Assembly (NCBI GenBank): GCA_945787335.1
Contig: CALZHR010000172.1
Coordinates: 1 to 42,019, forward strand
Length of the DNA: 42,019 nucleotides
Source: an uncultured Desulfuromonadales bacterium
GTDB taxonomy: Bacteria > Desulfobacterota > Desulfuromonadia > Desulfuromonadales > Geopsychrobacteraceae
Direction of reading: 5' to 3'
The notes below the pieces were generated by a model. That model saw only the letters and a list, made by a program, of their open reading frames with translations, searched no databases and was not told the DNA's origin. Below are positions 34,205 to 42,019 of the stretch, piece by piece (the stretch's first letter is position 1; each line of letters begins with the position of its first letter). The position numbers and the translations under genes are program-made.

Positions 34205-37200
34205 ATGAAAGCCTTGATCGCCTGGTTCGCCCATAACCCGGTGGCCGCTAACCTGTTGATGGTGATCATCATCGCCCTCGGGCTCTGGTCGCTGGTCGAG
34301 CTGATCCCCCTGGAGGTCTTCCCACAGTTTGAGCGGGATACGGTCACCGTCGATCTGCGCTACCGCGGCGCCACCCCGGCGGAGGTCGAAGAAGCGGTGG
34401 TGATCCGTGTCGAAGAGGCGATCGCCGACCTGCAGGGGATCGAGGAGATGATCTCCAACGCCCGCGAGGGTTCGGGCGAAGTGCGCATCGAGGTGCGCAA
34501 AGGCTACGATCCGCGTGAACTGCTCGACGACATCAAGAACCGCGTCGATGCCATCACCACCTTCCCCGATGATGTCGAACGCCCCAATTACCGGGTGCTC
34601 GAATTCCGCCGCGAAGTGCTCTCGGTGGTGGTCAGCGGCGCCCTGTCGGAGCAGGACCTGCGCCGTTTTGGCGAACTGGTGCGCGACGATCTGACCGCCC
34701 TGCCGGAGGTCAGTCTGGCCGATTTGGTGGCGGTTCGTCCTTATGAGCTGGCGGTCGAAATCAGCCAGCAGACCCTGGAGAAGTATGACCTCGGCCTGAA
34801 CGACATCGCCGCGGCGGTGCGGCGCTCTTCAATCGACCTGCCCGCCGGAGCGATTAAAAGCAGCGGCGGAGAGATCCTGCTGCGCACCCGTGGCCAAGCC
34901 TATAGCGCCGAAGATTTCGCCCGCATCCCGATCCGCAGCAACGCCGACGGCACCCGCCTGCTGCTTGGCGACCTGGCCGAAATCCACGACGGCTTCGATG
35001 AAGAGCCACTCTTTGCCCTGTTCAACGGACACCCGGCGGTCCTGATCGAGGTCTACCGCACCGGCGATCAGAACGCCCTGGAGATCGGCCAGGCGGTCAA
35101 AGGGTATGTCGCCGACAAGCAGGCTCAGCTGCCGCCGGGAGTCAGCCTCGATTACTGGCGCGACCGCTCGCGGATCGTCAAACTGCGCCTGAACACCTTG
35201 ACGAACAGCGCCATCCAGGGGGGAATCCTGATCTTTGTGCTGCTGGCACTGTTCCTGCGCTTCTCCATCGCCATCTGGGTCTGTATCGGCATCCCGATCA
35301 GCTTCATGGGCGCCCTGGCGCTGATGCCGGTGCTCGGGGTGACGATCAACATCGTCAGCTTGTTCGCCTTCATCCTGGTGCTGGGAATCGTCGTCGACGA
35401 TGCCATCATCACCGGTGAAAATATCTACTCGCACCTGAAGAAACATGGCGAAACCGTCGACTCGGTGATCCGCGGCGCGCAGGAAGTGGCCGTGCCGGTC
35501 ACCTTCGGCCTGCTGACCACGGTGGCGGCCTTCCTGCCGCTCTTGTTCATGGAAGGACGCCGCGGGCCGATCTTCGCCCAGATCCCGCTGATCGTCATCC
35601 CGGTGCTGATCTTCTCCTGGGTCGAATCGAAACTGATCCTCCCCGCCCACCTGCGCCACGTGCAACTACAGAAAAAGCGGCAGGGACCGCTTTTACGTCT
35701 GCAGCGGCGCATCGCCGACGGCCTGGAAGGATTCATTCAAAGGATCTACCAACCGGTACTCCGCAAGGCGATCGAGCGTCGCCACCTGACCTTCGCGCTG
35801 TTTACCGCCGGAATATTAATTATCGTCAGCTTCGTCATCAGCGGCCGTTATGGATTCACCTTCTTCCCCCGCGTGCAGAGCGAAACCGCCCGCGCCAGCC
35901 TGGTCATGCCGGCCGGCACCGCAGAAGACCAGACCCGACGGCATATCGAGAAGATGGCGGCCGTCGCCCGCGAACTGCAGCAGGAGTACCGTGAGCCGGG
36001 CAGCGAGGGTTCGATCATCAGGAATATACTGGTCAGCATCGGCTGGAGCGGCGGCGGTCGGCCGGGCCTGCGCGGCAACCCGGAGATCGGCCAGGTCACC
36101 CTGGAGCTGATGCCGCCCGAAGAGCGCATTCAGAAGGTGACCACCCAGCAGATCGTCACTGAATGGCGCAAGGGGATCGGCATCATACCCGGGATCAAGG
36201 AGTTGAATTTCCGCGCCGAAATCGGCCGCGGCGGCGACCCGATCGACGTCCAGCTGACCGGCGCCGATTTCGGCAAACTGACTGAGGTGGCCGACGGACT
36301 GAAACTGCGGCTTGCCGAATACCCCGGCCTCTACGACATTCAGGACAGCTTCGACCAGGGGAAAGAAGAGATCCAGCTGCGCTTGCGCCCGGAAGCAGAA
36401 CTGCTCGGCCTGACCTCCAGCGATCTTGGCCGCCAGGTACGTGCCGCCTTCTTCGGCGCCGAAGCGCAGCGGATTCAGCGTGGCCGCGATGATGTCCGGG
36501 TGATGGTGCGCTATCCCAAAGAGGAACGCCGCAGCGCCGCAAGCCTTGAGAGGATGAAGATCCGTACCCCTGAAGGGATCGAAGTTCCCTTCAGCCAGGT
36601 CGCCGATGCACAGATCGGCAGCGGCTTCTCGACCATCCGTCGGGTCGACCGCAACCGGGCCGTCAATGTTTCGGCCGATGCAGAAAAGGGCAAGGTCGAC
36701 ACCAATGCCATTGCCAGGGACCTGCGCAGCTACCTGGACGATCTGCTGAACGATTATCCCGGCGTGCGTTACGCCTTCGAGGGCGAGTTGAAGGAGCAGC
36801 GCGAATCGTTCGGCAGCCTGTTCCTAGGCATTCTGTTTGTGCTCTTTGCAATCTACGCGCTGCTGGCGATCCCGTTCCGCTCCTACCTGCAACCGTTGAT
36901 GGTCATGCTGGTGATCCCTTATTCGGTTGGCGGCGCCATCATCGGCCACATGATCATGGACATGAATCTCAGCTTCATGAGCACCCTGGGAATCCTGGCC
37001 CTCTGCGGTGTCGTGGTCAACGACAGCCTGGTGCTGGTCGATTTCATCAATCGCCGCAGGCGCGAAGGGATGGAGTTGACCGAGGCGGTGCTGACCGCCG
37101 GTGGCGCGCGTTTCCGGCCGATCCTGCTCACCTCACTGACCACCTTCGTCGGCCTGTTGCCGCTGCTCACCGAAACCAGCACCCAGGCCCAGTTCCTGAT

Positions 37201-37360
37201 CCCGATGGCGGTCTCGCTCGGCTTCGGCATCCTCTTCGGCACCCTCTTGAGCCTGTTGCTGGTGCCGGCGAGCTATCTGATTCTGGAGGATTTTATCGGC
37301 CTGTTCCGGAAATCTCGAGTCCGAGAGCCGAAAGTCGAACCAAAGCAACAACCCGCCTGA
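34205..37360 (+). CDS. RND efflux permease
   Basis: Proton-driven inner-membrane pump of the AcrB/ResA-like RND superfamily; with the two genes before it, it forms a complete tripartite exporter. The 1051 residues show the 12-helix layout with two large periplasmic loops. TM1 is at about 10-30 (NPVAANLLMVIIIALGLWS). The TM4 proton-relay Asp pair is in VLGIVVDDAIITGENIYSHL, and the second half repeats the fold with LGILALCGVVVNDSLVLVDFIN. The N-terminus (PLEVFPQFERDTVTVDLRYRGATPAEVEE) resembles the multidrug-type (HAE) branch rather than the heavy-metal CzcA branch. Substrate is not predictable. The hairpin after the stop may terminate the operon. Confidence 0.93.
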   Translation: MKALIAWFAHNPVAANLLMVIIIALGLWSLVELIPLEVFPQFERDTVTVDLRYRGATPAEVEEAVVIRVEEAIADLQGIEEMISNAREGSGEVRIEVRKGYDPRELLDDIKNRVDAITTFPDDVERPNYRVLEFRREVLSVVVSGALSEQDLRRFGELVRDDLTALPEVSLADLVAVRPYELAVEISQQTLEKYDLGLNDIAAAVRRSSIDLPAGAIKSSGGEILLRTRGQAYSAEDFARIPIRSNADGTRLLLGDLAEIHDGFDEEPLFALFNGHPAVLIEVYRTGDQNALEIGQAVKGYVADKQAQLPPGVSLDYWRDRSRIVKLRLNTLTNSAIQGGILIFVLLALFLRFSIAIWVCIGIPISFMGALALMPVLGVTINIVSLFAFILVLGIVVDDAIITGENIYSHLKKHGETVDSVIRGAQEVAVPVTFGLLTTVAAFLPLLFMEGRRGPIFAQIPLIVIPVLIFSWVESKLILPAHLRHVQLQKKRQGPLLRLQRRIADGLEGFIQRIYQPVLRKAIERRHLTFALFTAGILIIVSFVISGRYGFTFFPRVQSETARASLVMPAGTAEDQTRRHIEKMAAVARELQQEYREPGSEGSIIRNILVSIGWSGGGRPGLRGNPEIGQVTLELMPPEERIQKVTTQQIVTEWRKGIGIIPGIKELNFRAEIGRGGDPIDVQLTGADFGKLTEVADGLKLRLAEYPGLYDIQDSFDQGKEEIQLRLRPEAELLGLTSSDLGRQVRAAFFGAEAQRIQRGRDDVRVMVRYPKEERRSAASLERMKIRTPEGIEVPFSQVADAQIGSGFSTIRRVDRNRAVNVSADAEKGKVDTNAIARDLRSYLDDLLNDYPGVRYAFEGELKEQRESFGSLFLGILFVLFAIYALLAIPFRSYLQPLMVMLVIPYSVGGAIIGHMIMDMNLSFMSTLGILALCGVVVNDSLVLVDFINRRRREGMELTEAVLTAGGARFRPILLTSLTTFVGLLPLLTETSTQAQFLIPMAVSLGFGILFGTLLSLLLVPASYLILEDFIGLFRKSRVREPKVEPKQQPA

Positions 37361-37411
37361 CAAAGAGAAGGGGCCGGCTGATGATACGCAGCCGGCCCCC
37401 CTGTGCCTTTG
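37361..37411. terminator. Hairpin between RND operon and LysM gene
   Basis: GGGGCCGGCTG (37370-37380) and CAGCCGGCCCC (37389-37399) form an 11-bp stem with an eight-base loop. CAAAG and CTTTG (37361-37365, 37407-37411) can extend it. It stands nine bases after the pump stop and before the convergent LysM gene end, so it can serve both directions. T-runs are weak. Confidence 0.7.
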
Positions 37412-37429
37412 AGAAGAAAACCGCCCTGC

Positions 37430-37885
37430 CTACTGCAGCGGCGGAATCCGCAGCGACTGCCCCGGATAGATCTTGTTCGGATCTTTTAGCAGCGGTTTGT
37501 TGGCCTCGAAAATCACCATGTACTTGTTGGCGTTACCGTACTCGGTTTTGGCGATTTTCGACAGGGTATCACCGCTTTTAACGGTGTAGAAACGGGCCTC
37601 GGGTTCCGCTTTTTTCACCTGAATCCGGTCCTCGACCTTGGCCACCCCCTTGGTGTTGCCGATCGCCAGCAGGACTTTCTCCTTCTCTTCCTGAGAGGCG
37701 GCGGTGCCGCCCACGGTCGCGACGCCATCTTTGAAAGACACCTCCAGGCCGGCGACATCCAGACCGAGCCCGGCGACGACATCGCTCATTTTTTTGCTGG
37801 CCTGCTGTTCTTTCGCTTCGTCGCGTCCGGAAAACACATCGAATAATTTCTCGCCAGCCTCTTTAACAAAATCGAACAGTGCCAT
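37430..37885 (-). CDS. BON and LysM domain protein (YgaU/LysM family)
   Basis: A 151-residue protein like E. coli YgaU (Kbp). It has an N-terminal helix with FDFVKEAGEKLFDVF (about 3-17), a BON domain (about 35-90, VSFKDGVATVGGTAASQEEKEKVLLAIGNTKGVAKV) and a C-terminal LysM domain (about 97-148, YTVKSGDTLSKIAKTEYGN...IYPGQSLRIP). The related E. coli protein is a cytoplasmic potassium-binding protein; there is no signal peptide here either. AAGGAGAT precedes the ATG at 37885. The next gene upstream on the same strand begins 36 bases away, so they may be co-transcribed. Confidence 0.9.
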   Translation of the reverse strand: MALFDFVKEAGEKLFDVFSGRDEAKEQQASKKMSDVVAGLGLDVAGLEVSFKDGVATVGGTAASQEEKEKVLLAIGNTKGVAKVEDRIQVKKAEPEARFYTVKSGDTLSKIAKTEYGNANKYMVIFEANKPLLKDPNKIYPGQSLRIPPLQ

Positions 37886-37921
37886 GATGCTATCTCCTTG
37901 CGGTTTAACTGCCGAAATGGT

Positions 37922-38119
37922 TTAGCGGAAAAATTTCCCCAACAGCCCCATGCCATGTTTGGCCAGGTCGCTGATATCCACGTCACCGTCGTTGTCGGTG
38001 TCGAGCAGCATGGCCAGAGCGTTGGCGGTGGTTTTCTCGTCCGCGCCGATCTGTCGGCCGATCTGTCTCAACTCCTCGCTGCCAAGGGACTGGCTGATGA
38101 TATCCATGATTCCAGGCAT
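37922..38119 (-). CDS. Small protein with EF-hand/dockerin-like calcium motif
   Basis: A 65-residue protein, MPGIMDIISQSLGSEEL at its start and a calcium-loop-like DTDNDGDVDISDL at about residues 40-52. That loop has Asp at positions 1, 3, 5 and so on, as in EF-hands and dockerin repeats. Its N-terminal half (LRQIGRQIGADEKTTANALAMLL) resembles DUF937-type proteins. The ATG at 38119 has AAAGGAGAT upstream; a longer frame to 38182 lacks a site. The role is unknown; the neighbouring LysM gene encodes a probable ion-binding protein. Confidence 0.7.
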   Translation of the reverse strand: MPGIMDIISQSLGSEELRQIGRQIGADEKTTANALAMLLDTDNDGDVDISDLAKHGMGLLGKFFR

Positions 38120-38200
38120 GCCGGATCTCCTTTGTTTCTGATCAGGATTGCGGTGTGGCGTCAGAATCTGTTCGACAGTCATTCGCTGTCAGGAAAGAAT

Positions 38201-38234
38201 AAAAAAGACGGAGAAACCAGCCTGGGCTTCTCCG
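38201..38234 (-). terminator. Rho-independent terminator of the dodecin gene
   Basis: On the minus strand, CGGAGAA (38228-38234 as TTCTCCG on +) pairs with TTCTCCG (38209-38215 as CGGAGAA on +). The stem is followed by TCTTTTTT at 38201-38208. It starts 27 bases after the dodecin stop codon. Confidence 0.8.
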
Positions 38235-38261
38235 CTTTGTAATAGTTGGGTGTGCCAGACT

Positions 38262-38462
38262 TCAGCCTTCGATGACAAAGGAAATTTTCGCATTCACCCG
38301 ATACTTGACGATTTTTCCGCCGGCGACGATCGCCTGGAAATCCTGCAGATAGATGTTGTTGATGCCGTTGACAGATTTTGCCGCTTCGCGCAGCGCAGCC
38401 TCTGCGGCCCCTTCAATCGTGCTGCCTTCTGAGTGGATTTCTATCACCTTTACAACTGACAT
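38262..38462 (-). CDS. Dodecin family flavin-binding protein
   Basis: A 66-residue dodecin, a 12-subunit hollow sphere that stores or buffers flavins such as FMN or riboflavin in the cytoplasm. It has the family start SVVKVIEIHSEGSTIEGAAEAAL, the helix that follows, the NGINNIYLQDFQAIV strand and the terminal YRVNAKISFVIEG. The ATG at 38462 is supported by GGAGGTGG just upstream; the longer frame to 38666 has no homology. It has its own terminator. Confidence 0.93.
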   Translation of the reverse strand: MSVVKVIEIHSEGSTIEGAAEAALREAAKSVNGINNIYLQDFQAIVAGGKIVKYRVNAKISFVIEG

Positions 38463-38850
38463 AACCACCTCCAATGTGTTTGAGTAATGTCCTCCTTTAC
38501 TCTTATCACCTCTTCGGGGGATGGCAAGCCGCAAGGCTGATTTAAAACGCATGCTAATTCTGCTAGTTACAGAGTTCTCATGAGCAAATTGAGCCACCTG
38601 CACAAGCAGCAGCAACCCGCCTGAAGTGCTTCTAAAGCGCACCGACAGGACAATTGCAAGGGGCATGTTGACGGGCCATGACCCGACCCAGCGGACTATT
38701 CATAAGCTGATATCATTATAATAAAGTAAATTGTGAGCATAGCTTCGACAGGCTATAATAAAGCCAAAAGAAACATGCTTCTTAGATACTTAATTTTCAG
38801 CTTAAACTGCTTTATTGAATAATTTATTGGAGAACACAGGGGAATTTATT
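38463..38850. other. AT-rich intergenic region between dodecin and DUF3135 genes
   Basis: The first part holds the dodecin promoter and leader. A second purine-rich AAAGGAGG on the minus strand near 38495 is not followed by a start that I trust. From about 38690 the base content turns AT-rich and stays so through the next gene. TATAATAAAG occurs twice, at 38717-38726 and 38754-38763; the second is the -10 of the promoter listed next. No gene is seen. Confidence 0.6.
38731..38759 (+). promoter_or_regulatory. Strong sigma-70-like promoter of the DUF3135 gene
   Basis: TTGTGA (-35, 38731-38736) and a perfect TATAAT (-10, 38754-38759) are 17 bases apart. Transcription would start near 38766, leaving a leader of about 85 bases. 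Confidence 0.7.
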
Positions 38851-39186
38851 ATGAAGAACAGTGAATACAAAATAGAACAAATACTTCCACAGCTTGAAGG
38901 TATCTACAAAAAAGACCCGGTAAAATTTGAAAAAATTAGAAAACAGATAATTAGAGATACAATAGATACCTTTCCAAAAGAATTTCAACAGCGTGCTTAT
39001 GGCATACAATTCTCCCTTGACCATGAACTTGGGAAGATCAAGAATCCCGTTGTTCGAATGAACCGCATGGTGGAAATATTCTGGGAAAAAGTTTCTGAAT
39101 TTCAGGCGGTTGTCAACGACCCGACAGGGGTTATCGCCGAACGGGAAAACAAGAAAAAAACCGCGAAGGTCATTCCGCTTTTCTGA
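38851..39186 (+). CDS. DUF3135 family protein in an AT-rich island
   Basis: A 111-residue protein resembling DUF3135: a small helical domain with DPVKFEKIRKQIIRDTI (about 22-38), QRAYGIQFSLDHELGKIKNPVVRMNRMVEIFWEKVSEF (about 48-85) and a basic tail. Its function is unknown. The ATG at 38851 follows AGGGGA (38838-38843); a TTG at 38815 is less likely. Its base composition is far more AT-rich than its neighbours, with A/T-ending codons (AAA, ATA, AGA), which points to recent horizontal acquisition or a separate expression class. A strong promoter and terminator make it a single-gene unit. Confidence 0.75.
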   Translation: MKNSEYKIEQILPQLEGIYKKDPVKFEKIRKQIIRDTIDTFPKEFQQRAYGIQFSLDHELGKIKNPVVRMNRMVEIFWEKVSEFQAVVNDPTGVIAERENKKKTAKVIPLF

Positions 39187-39213
39187 GCGACAGGAAGATG
39201 AGATTTTTTGCGC

Positions 39214-39268
39214 AAAACAAAAGGGGCAGGCGAACGTGCTTTCACGAACCGCCTGCTCCTTTTGTTTT
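39214..39268. terminator. Bidirectional terminator between DUF3135 and DUF4197 genes
   Basis: Nineteen-base arms, AAAACAAAAGGGGCAGGCG (39214-39232) and CGCCTGCTCCTTTTGTTTT (39250-39268), pair with one G-T. The loop contains a smaller CGTG/CACG stem. The arms supply a T-run for each direction, so it should end both the + gene and the convergent - gene. Confidence 0.85.
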
Positions 39269-39313
39269 CAATCGGGCCTGACTTCGCCAGCAGAAGCCGG
39301 GCAAGGCGAAACC

Positions 39314-40081
39314 TTATTTCGCCCCGAACACCTTCTGCAGAATCTCCGTGGTCCGTTTCACCGGGTTCTGGCGGATCGCCGCTTCCTCTTTGGCCAGGTA
39401 GAAGAAAATCCCGTCCATCCCTTTTTCCACCACGTAGGCGTTCAAATCGGCCTTGACATCGGGCACGAAGGGCACCGTCTGGTACTGCCCCATCACCGCG
39501 TCATAAGCCTGGATGGCGCCGACCTGGGCCATACTGTCGGCGACGATCGGCTCCATCGCCGCGGCCAGCTGTGGCGTCATCTTCCCCTGGAAATAACGGG
39601 TCGCGGCGTCCTCCGGCCCGCTGTAGATCTTTTGCACATCGTCGACGCTCATATCTTTGATCGAATCGAAGAACAGCTGCTTGGCTTGCGGCGTCGCCTG
39701 CTCGGCGGCGCGATTGAGCTTCAACTCGAGGTCATCAAGCATCCCGGCCTGGCCGATGGTGCCGAGAATCGAACGCACCTTGGAAAATTTGTCCGGCAGG
39801 GGGATATGGATCTGCGGATCGGCGTTGAAACCGTCCAGTGCGCCCAGCTGACCGACCACCCGCTCGCTGCCGACGCGTAGCGCCTCTTTCAGTCCGGCGC
39901 CGATCTCGCTATCGGTCAGGGCACTCAAACTTGGGCTTTCCGATTGAGCGCTCCCCTGCAGCAGGTCCTTGCCCGCCTTGAACCAGTCGATCCCCAGGCC
40001 GCTTTGCGGCATCAGAACCAGAACGCCCACCAGCGCGGCGATAAATCCCTTGAGGGATTGATTCGCGATAGATTTCAACAT
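39314..40081 (-). CDS. DUF4197 family exported protein
   Basis: A 255-residue protein of the DUF4197 family: signal peptide or anchor at about 8-28 (FIAALVGVLVLMPQSGLG), then an all-helical domain with ALTDSEIGAGLKEALRVGSERVVGQL (about 50-75), IHIPLPDKFSKVRSILGTIGQAGMLDDLELKLNRAAEQ and YFQGKMTPQLAAAMEPIV. The end is GMDGIFFYLAKEEAAIRQNPVKRTTEILQKVFG. Length and motifs are normal for the family, whose function is unknown; it is probably periplasmic. The ATG at 40081 with AGGGAG upstream is preferred over 40117. A TATAAT -10 (minus strand, 40120-40125) lies upstream. Confidence 0.87.
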   Translation of the reverse strand: MLKSIANQSLKGFIAALVGVLVLMPQSGLGIDWFKAGKDLLQGSAQSESPSLSALTDSEIGAGLKEALRVGSERVVGQLGALDGFNADPQIHIPLPDKFSKVRSILGTIGQAGMLDDLELKLNRAAEQATPQAKQLFFDSIKDMSVDDVQKIYSGPEDAATRYFQGKMTPQLAAAMEPIVADSMAQVGAIQAYDAVMGQYQTVPFVPDVKADLNAYVVEKGMDGIFFYLAKEEAAIRQNPVKRTTEILQKVFGAK

Positions 40082-40220
40082 GACTCTGCTCCCTTCATTC
40101 AGCAGCACGGTTTTCATTCATTATAGCCGATTGTACCTGACAACAAGCGGCAGGACAGCAATCTCTGCTATAGTTTTAAAGAGCAGGTTGAGAACTCGCG
40201 CCAAGTAAAGGTCTTCTTGC

Positions 40221-41378
40221 ATGCCGTTTCGCCTCGACTGCCAATCGTCCGCCAACCGCTCCACCAGACTCTGGATTCTCCTGCCGCTGCTCCTGAATTT
40301 ATTGCTGCTCCCCGGCAGCTTAAGCGCGGAGAACGACTTTCTGCCGGAAAAGCGCCGTGAGGCTCCCGAATATCTCGATCCAGAAGAACGGCGTACCGTG
40401 CAGCTTTACCAGAAGGTGCTGCCGGCGGTGGTGACAGTTGTGGCACTGCAGAATAAAACCAATGACCAGAACGAACCGGAGCGCGCCATCGGCAGCGGCG
40501 TGCTGATCGAACCGGACAGCCATATTCTGACCAGCGCCCACCTGGTTGAAAGTGCAACCGACATCCAGGTAAAAACCCAGACCGGCAAATTCCTCCCCGC
40601 CCAGGTGGTTTTCAGCGAAGAAGAGGCGGATATCGCTCTGATCCGCTTTATGGAACCCGCTCCCGGCCTGACTCATGCCAATCTTGGCGATTCTGACCAG
40701 CTGGCGATCGGTCAGAAAGCCTATGCCATCGGCACGCCTTACGGCTTGGAGAACTCCTTTTCGGTGGGATATATCAGCAGTTTTCGCGAATTCGACCGGC
40801 TCTACAACGAGACGATTATCGCTGAATATATTCAGACCGATGCGGCCATCAATACCGGCAGCAGCGGCGGTCCGCTGTTCAACTCGAAAGGCGAAGTGAT
40901 CGGCATCGCCTCGCAGCTGGTCAGCAAGTCCGGCGGCTCCGAAGGGGTCGGGCTGGTGGTGGCGATCAATACCATCAAGCAGCTGCTCGAAGTCCGCACG
41001 CGGGTCTGGCTGGGGCTTGAAGGGGTCTATCTGAAAAGAGCGGCCTTGCGGCGGCTGTTCAACCTTGACCTGCCCGGCGGGCTGCTGATCGAGCGGATCG
41101 TTCCCGGCAGCCCGGCGGATGAGGCCGGACTGCAGGGGGGCAACACTCAGGCAAAGATCGGCGAGCGCAACTTCATGCTCGGTGGCGATATCATTCTCGC
41201 CTATGAGCTAGAGGCCATCTGCGAAGGGAATTGCCTGTTCGAAGCCCACCAGCTGCTGGCGGAGAATGACCTGGTGCCGGTGCGCTACCTGCGTGATGGT
41301 CAGGAAAAACAGGCGGTGATCAATCTGCGACCGATCCGCCGCAACTTCCTAAAAAAGGAACCCTTTCCCACCCCCTGA
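40221..41378 (+). CDS. HtrA/DegP-like trypsin-type serine protease
   Basis: A 385-residue envelope serine protease of the S1C family with one PDZ domain. An N-terminal hydrophobic segment (about 14-34) serves as signal or anchor. The catalytic triad is H107 (TSAHLV), D137 (EADIALI) and S215 (NTGSSGGPLFN; the usual GNSGGP is GSSGGP). The PDZ-like domain covers about 275-375 (GGLLIERIVPGSPADEAGLQGG). It probably degrades or chaperones misfolded periplasmic proteins. ATG 40221 is preceded by AAAGG. TATAGT at 40169-40174 may be its -10. It is divergent from the DUF4197 gene. Confidence 0.9.
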   Translation: MPFRLDCQSSANRSTRLWILLPLLLNLLLLPGSLSAENDFLPEKRREAPEYLDPEERRTVQLYQKVLPAVVTVVALQNKTNDQNEPERAIGSGVLIEPDSHILTSAHLVESATDIQVKTQTGKFLPAQVVFSEEEADIALIRFMEPAPGLTHANLGDSDQLAIGQKAYAIGTPYGLENSFSVGYISSFREFDRLYNETIIAEYIQTDAAINTGSSGGPLFNSKGEVIGIASQLVSKSGGSEGVGLVVAINTIKQLLEVRTRVWLGLEGVYLKRAALRRLFNLDLPGGLLIERIVPGSPADEAGLQGGNTQAKIGERNFMLGGDIILAYELEAICEGNCLFEAHQLLAENDLVPVRYLRDGQEKQAVINLRPIRRNFLKKEPFPTP

Positions 41379-41414
41379 GACAGAACCGGTGATGATCATC
41401 CGATTGAGCGTCAG

Positions 41415-41453
41415 CCGCTCCGCGGAAAAAGCCTCAGCTTTGCCGCGGAGCGG
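41415..41453. terminator. Hairpin between htrA-like gene and mscL
   Basis: CCGCTCCGCGG (41415-41425) and CCGCGGAGCGG (41443-41453) form a perfect 11-bp stem. The loop holds a second small stem (AAAGC/GCTTT). It lies between the two convergent stop codons and could terminate either transcript, though no T-run follows. Confidence 0.65.
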
Positions 41454-41459
41454 GAAAAC

Positions 41460-41900
41460 TCAAGCCAGCGCCGAAGTGCAGTGTTTGCAGCGCTTGGCGG
41501 CAATCGGTACTTCGGAGAGGCACTCCGGACAATCCTTGCTGGTCGGCTCGGCCGGAGCTTCCTCTTCCTCCTTTGCGGTCGCCTTGTTGATCGCCTTGAT
41601 CAGCATGAAAATCGCGAAGGCGACAATCACGAAATCGAGAACGGTATTGATAAAGAGACCGTAATTGATGGTCGCCGCGCCGGCATCCTGGGCGGCTTTG
41701 AGAGAGTCGAACTGGCCATCCCCCAGGTTGATGAACAGGTTGGAGAAATCGACATTCCCCATCAGCTTGCCGATGGGGGGCATGATGATATCCTTGACCG
41801 CCGAGCTGACGATCTTGCCGAAGGCCGCACCAATGATAATCCCCACGGCCATGTCAACCACGTTGCCACGCATTGCAAACTTCTTGAACTCTTCGAACAT
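41460..41900 (-). CDS. mscL: Large-conductance mechanosensitive channel MscL with C-terminal zinc ribbon
   Basis: Homopentameric tension-gated pore that releases solutes on osmotic downshock. The 146 residues show the family N-terminus [35 protein letters not shown] (helix S1 and TM1, about 1-45) and TM2 (about 72-95, [23 protein letters not shown]). An acidic linker and a CxxC-x10-CxxC motif (C124, C127, C138, C141) follow. The motif replaces the usual end of the C-terminal helix bundle and looks like a zinc ribbon. The ATG at 41900 has GGAGG upstream; the longer frame to 41936 is not conserved. Confidence 0.95.
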   Translation of the reverse strand: MFEEFKKFAMRGNVVDMAVGIIIGAAFGKIVSSAVKDIIMPPIGKLMGNVDFSNLFINLGDGQFDSLKAAQDAGAATINYGLFINTVLDFVIVAFAIFMLIKAINKATAKEEEEAPAEPTSKDCPECLSEVPIAAKRCKHCTSALA

Positions 41901-42001
41901 AGCTGCCTCCACGCAGAATAGGGAGAGAGTGGACAAACTAGTGAAATATTAGCCCGGTTTTCGGAGACTTCAAGAGTCCTCATGAAATATTCAGGATATT
42001 T

Positions 42002-42017
42002 GGGGGGGGGGGGGGGG
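42002..42017. repeat. Run of 16 G at the end of the window
   Basis: Sixteen consecutive G precede the last two A. Runs of G this long are rare in bacterial genomes and are a known sequencing or assembly artefact at contig ends. No gene is affected. Confidence 0.8.
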
Positions 42018-42019
42018 AA

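Overview
The window is about 42 kb of GC-rich, densely coded bacterial chromosome. It carries rubrerythrin, an RND pump, a Lap-type adhesin secretion/release module and a nickel superoxide dismutase, and has no phage or transposon genes. This mix suggests a Gram-negative anaerobic or microaerobic bacterium, most likely a Desulfuromonadia (Geobacter/Desulfuromonas-like) member of the Desulfobacterota; that placement is inference from gene content. About 40 complete protein genes are seen. No tRNA, rRNA, CRISPR array or insertion sequence was recognised. The window ends in a run of 16 G, probably a contig end.

Layout. 351-6793 (+): a tightly coupled operon for a type I secretion ABC transporter (LapB-like), its HlyD adaptor (LapC-like), a LapG-type periplasmic cysteine protease, and a two-pass membrane protein with a PAS domain and an HD-GYP domain that has lost most catalytic residues. 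The last protein sits where a LapD receptor (degenerate GGDEF-EAL) would be expected. 6876-10767 (-): rubrerythrin, then the N-degron set clpS-clpA-aat. 10855-13400: a small membrane protein, a cysteine-cluster protein and rmuC. 13579-14399 (+): Ni-SOD and its maturation protease. 14547-17030 (+): LemA, two TPM-domain proteins and an OmpA-like protein. 17054-21164 (-): four overlapping genes (C39-like peptidase, RimK-type ATP-grasp ligase, GCS2-type ligase, N-formylglutamate amidohydrolase) that look like an uncharacterised amide-ligation pathway. 21322-23280 (-): tmcAL and sfsA. 23436-25212: alanine dehydrogenase divergent from an Lrp regulator with a near-perfect Lrp box between them. 25306-28537: a PQQ-type sugar dehydrogenase, then arginase and an AgrE/TIGR00300-type ornithine cyclodeaminase (arginine to proline). 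28638-31334 (-): a small MscS channel, MgtE and an ANTAR response regulator. 31588-37360 (+): a complete three-gene RND efflux pump. 37430-38462 (-): BON-LysM protein, small EF-hand-like protein and dodecin. 38851-39186 (+): an AT-rich DUF3135 gene. 39314-41900: a DUF4197 protein, an HtrA-like protease and an MscL channel with a C-terminal zinc-ribbon motif.

The two most notable systems are the Lap-like operon with a degenerate HD-GYP protein as probable c-di-GMP receptor, and the four-gene amidoligase operon with repeated CGCAATTC motifs upstream. Regulatory sites were read by eye and are predictions.
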